DNA of 64,000 bases. Origin: TMED88 sp964515335 (lineage in GTDB: Bacteria > Myxococcota_A > UBA9160 > UBA4427). The first letter of the stretch is position 1; every line of letters starts with the position of its first letter. Shown in pieces: positions 59,529 to 64,000 of the stretch. The position numbers and the translations under genes are program-made. Location of the stretch: positions 52,312-116,311 of the forward strand of contig CAZETS010000003.1 in assembly GCA_964515335.1 (NCBI GenBank), written 5' to 3'. The notes beneath the pieces are model-generated. The model was not told where the DNA came from, did not search any database, and saw only the letters and a program-made list of their open reading frames with translations.

Positions 59529-60100
59529 AGCCGGGCGGCGAGCGCGTGCGCGCCTTTCTCGCGGTCGGACTCGGCGACGAGCTGCGCGCCGCGCTCGTCC
59601 TGGCCGTGGCCGAGCTGAGCCGGGCGGAATGGGCCCGCCCGGTGCGCTGGGTGAAGGGAGATTCGATCCACCTCACCCTGCGCTTCCTCGGCAGCGTCTC
59701 GCCCGAGCTGCTGGCCGAGCTGGGCTCGCGGGTCGGCGAGGTCGTCCCGCGGCACGTAGCGCACCGGGCCCGGGTGACCGGCGTCGCGGCGTTTCCGTCG
59801 GCGCGCAGGCCGAAGGTGATCGCGGCCGACGTCGAGCCGCACGAGCGCCTCGCCGCGCTCGCCGCCGACCTCGAGCAGGCCGCGGTGGCGAGCGGACTCG
59901 AGCCCGAGTCGCGGCGCTTCCGCCCGCACCTGACGCTCGGACGTCTGCGCGGTCGTCCGGACGCGAGCATCCGCATTGCGTCGACCGCCGCGTTGCCCGA
60001 CCTCGAGGTGGACGCCGTGACCCTCTACCGGAGCCACCTCGACCGCGAGGGCGCCCGCTACGCGGCGCTCTCGCGCTGGCCGCTCGCTTCGCCGCGTTGA
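59525..60100 (+). CDS. thpR: RNA 2',3'-cyclic phosphodiesterase (2H family)
   Basis: 191 residues with both 2H tetrapeptides: HLTLRF near 49-54 and HLTLGR near 138-143. RAFLAVGLGDELR opening is typical of ThpR/LigT proteins. Hydrolyses 2',3'-cyclic phosphates at RNA ends. GTG 59525 overlaps the cyclotransferase stop. Fifteen bp before the convergent PilZ gene. Confidence 0.92.
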   Translation: MKPGGERVRAFLAVGLGDELRAALVLAVAELSRAEWARPVRWVKGDSIHLTLRFLGSVSPELLAELGSRVGEVVPRHVAHRARVTGVAAFPSARRPKVIAADVEPHERLAALAADLEQAAVASGLEPESRRFRPHLTLGRLRGRPDASIRIASTAALPDLEVDAVTLYRSHLDREGARYAALSRWPLASPR

Positions 60101-60115
60101 TCGCCGCGCGGCCGG

Positions 60116-60679
60116 TCAGCCGCGCAGGGTCTCGAGCACCGTCCAGCCGGCACCGGCCACGCGGAGCGCCTCCTCGGCGGCCGCCGTCTCGTTCGCGCAC
60201 TCCACCACGACGCGTCGCGAGCGCGGACCGCCCGCCTGCGCGAGTCGCACCACGAAGCGGGAGGCCGCGGCCGCCGGCTCCGCTCGTTGCGGCGCCGTCG
60301 GCTCCAGGCTGGGCGCGCCGGGGGCGTCGCCACCGGCCCGGCCCGCGGCGAACTCCTCGTCGAGCAGGCCCTGCATCAGTGTGTGCCAGGCGGTGGACCG
60401 CTCGATCAGCCGCAGCCCCATGCCGCTCTGGTTCGTGCCGGTCATGCGGGGCGACACCCGGCGCCGCCACACCACCGCGGCCTGCAGCGGAATCGCCTCA
60501 CCCCGCTCCGGGTCGCGCACCTGGAGGCCGAGCAGGGTGCCCGGCTCGGCGGGCAGGCTCGTCTGCACGAACAGCCCCCGGGCCGACAGGTTGAGCACCA
60601 TGCCATTGTGCCGCCGCGTCTCGACATCGAGCGTGCACGGCAGGCGCTTCTTGATGCGCGTCTCGGCGGTCGTCGGCAT
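60116..60679 (-). CDS. PilZ-domain protein
   Basis: 187 residues. c-di-GMP-binding PilZ: RIKKRLPC near 8-15 (the RxxxR box) and NLSARGLFVQTSLP near 30-43 (the N/D-x-S-x-x-G box). A Pro/Ala-rich linker (about 118-140) leads to a small C-terminal domain of about 45 residues that I do not recognise. ATG 60679; 225 bp from the divergent isomerase gene. Confidence 0.87.
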   Translation of the reverse strand: MPTTAETRIKKRLPCTLDVETRRHNGMVLNLSARGLFVQTSLPAEPGTLLGLQVRDPERGEAIPLQAAVVWRRRVSPRMTGTNQSGMGLRLIERSTAWHTLMQGLLDEEFAAGRAGGDAPGAPSLEPTAPQRAEPAAAASRFVVRLAQAGGPRSRRVVVECANETAAAEEALRVAGAGWTVLETLRG

Positions 60680-60904
60680 CTCCGCCCTCCCCTCTGGCCC
60701 GATCGCCCGGGTCTTCGGCCGCCCGCGCGATGTGCTTGAGGTGGGGCCGGCCGCGCGAGCCCGGGCCGGGGCGCGGATGTGTCCGTCGTCACAGGGCCTT
60801 CGCGGCGCGGCTCCCCGCGCTTGCCCGGCCCCCCGCGTCCCTCCACACTCCCTGGCTTCGCGCGCCGCATCCGGCGTCGACGCGCCGCAAGGAGCTCTCG
60901 CGAG

Positions 60905-61642
60905 ATGTCTACCGTTACCCGAAGCCGTGTCGACGGGGTCGCTTGCCCGGGCGCACGGGTGCGCTTGCTCGCCGCGGCGCTCGCCACCGCGGCGCTCGCG
61001 GCGTTCGGCTGTGCGAGCGAGGGCCAAGCGCCCGCCGAGCCGCCTCCGGCGTGGACCGGGCCCGACCCGATCGAGCAGATCGACGCCTTCATCGCCGCGC
61101 ATCCGGTCGACAAGGCGAACCCGGCCTGGAAGACACGCGTGCCGCGGCCGCCGTTCGTGCCCTTCGATCCGAACCGCCGCTACTACTGGCAACTCACCAC
61201 TGACGCCGGCTTGCTCAAGATCGAGTTCAAGCCGGAGTGGTCGCCCAAGCACGTCTCGACGGCGATCTACCTGACGCGCCTGGGCTTCTACGACGGTCTC
61301 CTCTTTCATCGCATCATTCCGGGCTTCATGGCGCAGGGCGGCGATCCACTCGGCAACGGCCTCGGCAATCCGGGCTTCAGGATCGCCGGCGAGTTCGACG
61401 ACAAGAAGGCGCTCCACGAGGAGCGCGGGGCGCTGAGCGCCGCCAACCGCGGCCCGCGCACCGACGGCAGCCAGTTCTTCATCACGTTCAAGAAGGCCGA
61501 GCACCTCGACGGCAAGCACACCGTCTACGGGCAGGTCGTGGAAGGCATGGGAACCCTGGGCATGCTCGAGAGAGCGGGCAGCAAGGACGGCAAGCCGACC
61601 GAGACCGTACGGATCCGCCGGGCCGAGGTGATCGTGGAGTGA
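60905..61642 (+). CDS. Cyclophilin-type peptidyl-prolyl cis-trans isomerase, lipoprotein
   Basis: 245 residues. Lipobox AAFGC (Cys 36), a Pro-rich linker, then a cyclophilin domain: FHRIIPGFMAQGGDP near 136-150, NRGPRTDGSQFFITF near 179-193, then HTVYGQVVEGM. Catalytic Arg in FHR present. Envelope folding factor. The stop overlaps the next GTG by four bases. Confidence 0.93.
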   Translation: MSTVTRSRVDGVACPGARVRLLAAALATAALAAFGCASEGQAPAEPPPAWTGPDPIEQIDAFIAAHPVDKANPAWKTRVPRPPFVPFDPNRRYYWQLTTDAGLLKIEFKPEWSPKHVSTAIYLTRLGFYDGLLFHRIIPGFMAQGGDPLGNGLGNPGFRIAGEFDDKKALHEERGALSAANRGPRTDGSQFFITFKKAEHLDGKHTVYGQVVEGMGTLGMLERAGSKDGKPTETVRIRRAEVIVE

Positions 61643-62109
61643 TCGATCCGGCCCGCGAGATCGAGCAGCTCCTGTACGTGTACGCCGAGCGCATCGATGC
61701 CGGCGACTTCGCGGGCGTCGGCGAGCTGCTCGCGCACACCGCGATCGTCACGCCCGAGGGCCAGCCCTTCGCGACGGGCGCGGACGAGATCCGGCGCCTC
61801 TACGAGCAGACCACGCGCCTGTATCCCGACGACGGCACACCCCACACCCAGCACGTCATCACCAACGTGATCGTCGAGTTCGAGGAAGGGGCCGACCGGG
61901 CGCGTGCTCGCTCGCGCTTCACCGTCCTGCAGGCCCTGCCGGACTTCCCGTTGCAGACGATCGTGGCCGGCCGTTATCGCGACCGCTTCGAGTGCGTGGA
62001 CGGCGCCTGGCGCTTCTGCGAGCGCTGCATGCTGGTGGAACATTTCGGCGACACGAGCCGCCACCTGCTCATCGACCTGCAGGGCGGCGGCAGCGAAGGC
62101 GCTGGCTGA
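61639..62109 (+). CDS. NTF2/SnoaL-like protein
   Basis: 156 residues, cone-shaped NTF2 fold: EIEQLLYVYAERIDAGDFAGVGELL at about 7-31 and HVITNVIVEFEEG near 73-85, then a YRDRFECVDGAWRFCERCM stretch. Similar proteins include SnoaL cyclases and aromatic dioxygenase small subunits; the active site is not assignable. GTG 61639 overlaps the isomerase stop. Confidence 0.83.
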   Translation: MIDPAREIEQLLYVYAERIDAGDFAGVGELLAHTAIVTPEGQPFATGADEIRRLYEQTTRLYPDDGTPHTQHVITNVIVEFEEGADRARARSRFTVLQALPDFPLQTIVAGRYRDRFECVDGAWRFCERCMLVEHFGDTSRHLLIDLQGGGSEGAG

Positions 62110-62179
62110 GGCGCCGGACCGCGGTCCGGAACCCGGTCGTTCCCGCCGGCATCGGAGCGGGCTCGGGGAGGAGTGACTG

Positions 62180-62925
62180 ATGACCGAGGGAAACGCGGCG
62201 ACCGCACCCCCCTCGCGCCGGCAAGAGTNNNNNNNNNNNNNNNNNNNNNNNNNNNNNNNNNNNNNNNNNNNNNNNNNNNNNNNNNNNNNNNNNNNNNNNN
62301 NNNNNNNNNNNNNNNNNNNNNNNNNNNNCAAGAGCGCTGGCGGAAGTGGCGCGGCGAGGCGCTTCAGCTCGCCCTGGTCGCCCTGGTGGTGCTCGCTGCC
62401 CGCTCGTCGCTGGCCGACCACTACGTGATCCCGTCGAGCTCGATGGAGTACACGCTGCTGCCGGGCGACCACGTCTTCGTCGACAAGCTCGCCTACGGGC
62501 TGCGCGTCCCGTTCACAGACTGGCGCCTCAGCGCCGGCGACGCCCCGGCGCGGGGCGAAGTGGTGATCTTCGATTCACCGGAAGACGGCACGCGGCTCAT
62601 CAAGCGGGTGGTCGCTGTGGCGGGCGACGTGGTGAGCATCGTGGACGGCGAGTTGATGATCGACGGACGGAGCGCGCGCGCGAGCGGCTGGCGCCCGATC
62701 GAGGTGGTGGGCGGACACGTCGCCGATCTCAATCTGAGCTTCGGGGGTGGCGTCGACCTCGCGCCGACCGCGATCGCCGAAGGCACGGTGCTGGTGGTCG
62801 GAGACGCGCGGGGCAACAGCCGCGACGGCCGCTTCTTCGGCGCGGTCGACGCCGACTCGATCTACGGAAAGGCGGACGGCGTCATCTATCGGCGGGGCGA
62901 GGGCCTGGTCTGGCGGCCGCTCTGA
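62180..62925 (+). CDS. Signal peptidase I, interrupted by assembly gap
   Basis: Removes signal peptides at the outer face of the inner membrane. ATG 62180 follows GGGGAGGAG; the N-terminal 16 residues end at RRQE before 100 Ns, and the gene resumes QERWRKWRGEALQLA in another frame, so gap length is arbitrary. Membrane anchor LALVALVVLAARSSLA, then the catalytic Ser in PSSSMEYTLLPGD and catalytic Lys in RLIKRVVAVAGD, and VVGDARGNSRDGR. The N-terminal extension may hold a charged QER-type repeat. Confidence 0.88.
62229..62328. other. Assembly gap (100 N)
   Basis: Exactly 100 Ns. CAAGAG is found at both edges (62222-62227 and 62329-62334), so a short tandem repeat probably broke assembly, as at the first gap. 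Confidence 0.97.
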
Positions 62926-63012
62926 GGCGGCGCCGGCGGCTCTGACCCGACTCGTGGATCGCGATCAGCGACGCACCGCCGGGCTCCGTGCGCGGCTATC
63001 CTGACAGGTCGC

Positions 63013-63474
63013 ATGGCGACGAAGATCGTCTACTACGACCACGCCGCCCCACCGGAGCGGATCGCGCCGCCCTTCGCGTACGGAGAGGCCGGCGCGGTGT
63101 GGGTCGACGAGGCCGGTCAGGTCGAGACCGACACGCGTGTGTCGATTCCGCCGAACTCGTACCACGCCCTGCACGGTCACGGCGTCGTCGATCAACTGGC
63201 TTCCCTCGCTGCGGTGATGGGGCGTGTGGGCGACGGGCAGGATGCGGTGCTCGGCCCCGCTGCGGTCGAGCAGGCGCTGTGCATCTTCTACGAGGCCGAC
63301 CGCATGACGTACGGAGCGCGTCACGATCTGCTGGTGCGCGCGGCGAGCGTTCGGGACGACGTCGAGTTCCGCATCGTGATCGACAACCGCGAGTACCAGC
63401 GGACGCTCTCGCGGCTGCAGTTCATGACGAGCACCGCCGCCCGCATGGGCCAGGGGATCAGGCTGCGTGTCTGA
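63013..63474 (+). CDS. Hypothetical protein
   Basis: 153 residues, no signal peptide or membrane segment. An N-terminal APPFAYGEAGAVWVDEAGQ part and a mixed alpha/beta rest (VDQLASLAAVMGRVGDG). No family I recognise. ATG 63013. Ends eight bases into the next gene, so the two are probably translated together. Confidence 0.65.
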   Translation: MATKIVYYDHAAPPERIAPPFAYGEAGAVWVDEAGQVETDTRVSIPPNSYHALHGHGVVDQLASLAAVMGRVGDGQDAVLGPAAVEQALCIFYEADRMTYGARHDLLVRAASVRDDVEFRIVIDNREYQRTLSRLQFMTSTAARMGQGIRLRV

Positions 63475-63973
63475 GCAGCCGCCGCCGCTGCGCGAGTCGC
63501 TTCGGCTGCCCGGCCGCGGCCGGCTCGAGCTTCGCGGCGACGAGCGGCGCGTGGTCTTCCAGACTGACGGGGGCCGCGAGCACTGCTTCGACGCGCACCC
63601 GATCTTCGGCGAGTCGGGTCGGCTCGCCCACGCTGCGGCCCGCGACGGCCGCAGCGTCCTGATCGCCCGCCATCAGAGCGACCGGCTGCACGTCTTCGAC
63701 GCCGAGCAGCTCGCCTTTCTGTGCGTACCGGGCTTCGAACGGCTCCGCAGGGTCGAGGAGCTGCACCTGCATGCGCTCGACGACGGCTGGCTGGTGATCA
63801 CCGAGAACGGCGTCGCTCTCGTCGAGCCCAGCGGTCGCGTGCGCTGGCGGCGTGAAGGGGTGACGAGTGGGTGGCGCCTTCTCGCCGAGAGCGACGAGGC
63901 ACTGTGGCTGCAGGACGGTGCTGGCAACGTGCTCGGCCTCGACGGGGCGACGGGTCGCGAGGTGAGCACCTGA
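63467..63973 (+). CDS. Hypothetical protein with propeller-like repeats
   Basis: 168 residues from GTG 63467. Several short strands with a D-G pattern (LHALDDGWLVITENGVALVE, WRLLAESDEALWLQDGAG, VLGLDGATG) resemble PQQ/WD-type blades. Without further sequence, a name cannot be given. The remaining 27 bases of the window hold nothing readable. Confidence 0.6.
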   Translation: MSEQPPPLRESLRLPGRGRLELRGDERRVVFQTDGGREHCFDAHPIFGESGRLAHAAARDGRSVLIARHQSDRLHVFDAEQLAFLCVPGFERLRRVEELHLHALDDGWLVITENGVALVEPSGRVRWRREGVTSGWRLLAESDEALWLQDGAGNVLGLDGATGREVST

Positions 63974-64000
63974 ACGGCCGGCGCAGCCGTCGGACCTGCT

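Noticed and set aside
1..64000. CRISPR arrays, rRNA, tRNA, IS elements or prophage genes
   Set aside because: No regularly spaced repeat, no cloverleaf with conserved GGTTCRANYC arm and no transposase or phage-like protein was seen.

Overview
The window looks like one scaffold of a metagenome-assembled, very GC-rich, Gram-negative-type bacterium. Support: several lipoprotein signal peptides, c-type cytochromes, an exosortase, an AGCS symporter, a signal peptidase I, and a proteobacterial-style set of housekeeping genes. Flavoproteins of families that often use coenzyme F420 recur (26425, 38618, 49841, and membrane-anchored relatives at 36154 and 42155). A deltaproteobacterium-like lineage (Myxococcota, Binatota or similar) would fit, but no rRNA or ribosomal marker is present to fix it. 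Two exact 100-N runs (9042-9141, 62229-62328) are scaffolding gaps, each inside a gene and each flanked by the same short repeated sequence on both sides. I found no rRNA, tRNA, CRISPR array, transposase or prophage.

Layout. 1-18276 is core-like: the end of citrate synthase, an exosortase/EpsI fusion, two c-type cytochromes, aroC, a DTW tRNA-modifying enzyme, a membrane SDR, an MBL hydrolase, an EVE protein with a Lys/Ala tail, nitroreductase, rnhA, ychF, tgt, pyrF, a sulfatase, a 40-residue basic protein, an acyl-CoA dehydrogenase and pyrE. 18277-23465 is different: lower GC, short unrelated genes all on the plus strand, separated by imperfect palindromes. The palindromes begin with RYYYAAC-like and end with GTTRRRY-like boxes. 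I read this as an integron gene-cassette array without an integrase (CALIN-like) carrying mgtC, GNAT, DUF2007, ABM, Gdt1-like, pyrimidine-dimer glycosylase and matrixin cassettes.

23462-32887 holds small accessory genes: DUF1971, DUF2784, DUF2059, a GIY-YIG protein, a decayed cupin, a deazaflavin-type reductase, a nitroreductase, and lysoplasmalogenase between two MAPEG proteins. A tightly overlapping minus-strand operon follows, with two DUF1538 membrane proteins, a PII-like protein and a CBS protein. It faces an NrtS nitrate/nitrite transporter gene.

32908-50281 continues with a GH5-like hydrolase, lipoproteins, a lipoprotein that joins an Hsp70 substrate-binding-like domain to an alpha/beta hydrolase, two GFA proteins around an LLM-family oxidoreductase, and a truncated acyltransferase. 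It also has DoxX, DUF1499, a cupin, DUF427, an overlapping VOC-methyltransferase-thioredoxin-fold cluster, a DUF1214 protein with six 9-nt purine repeats before its ATG, and an epimerase/acyltransferase/PPOX group. 50543-63973 carries carbonic anhydrase, an AGCS symporter, a reductase, an SDR, a phytanoyl-CoA dioxygenase, a YkvA protein, VOC, NUDIX, CutA, GGCT, ThpR, PilZ, a peptidyl-prolyl isomerase, an NTF2-like protein, signal peptidase I and two unknown genes. Four-base stop/start overlaps are common and mark probable translational coupling.
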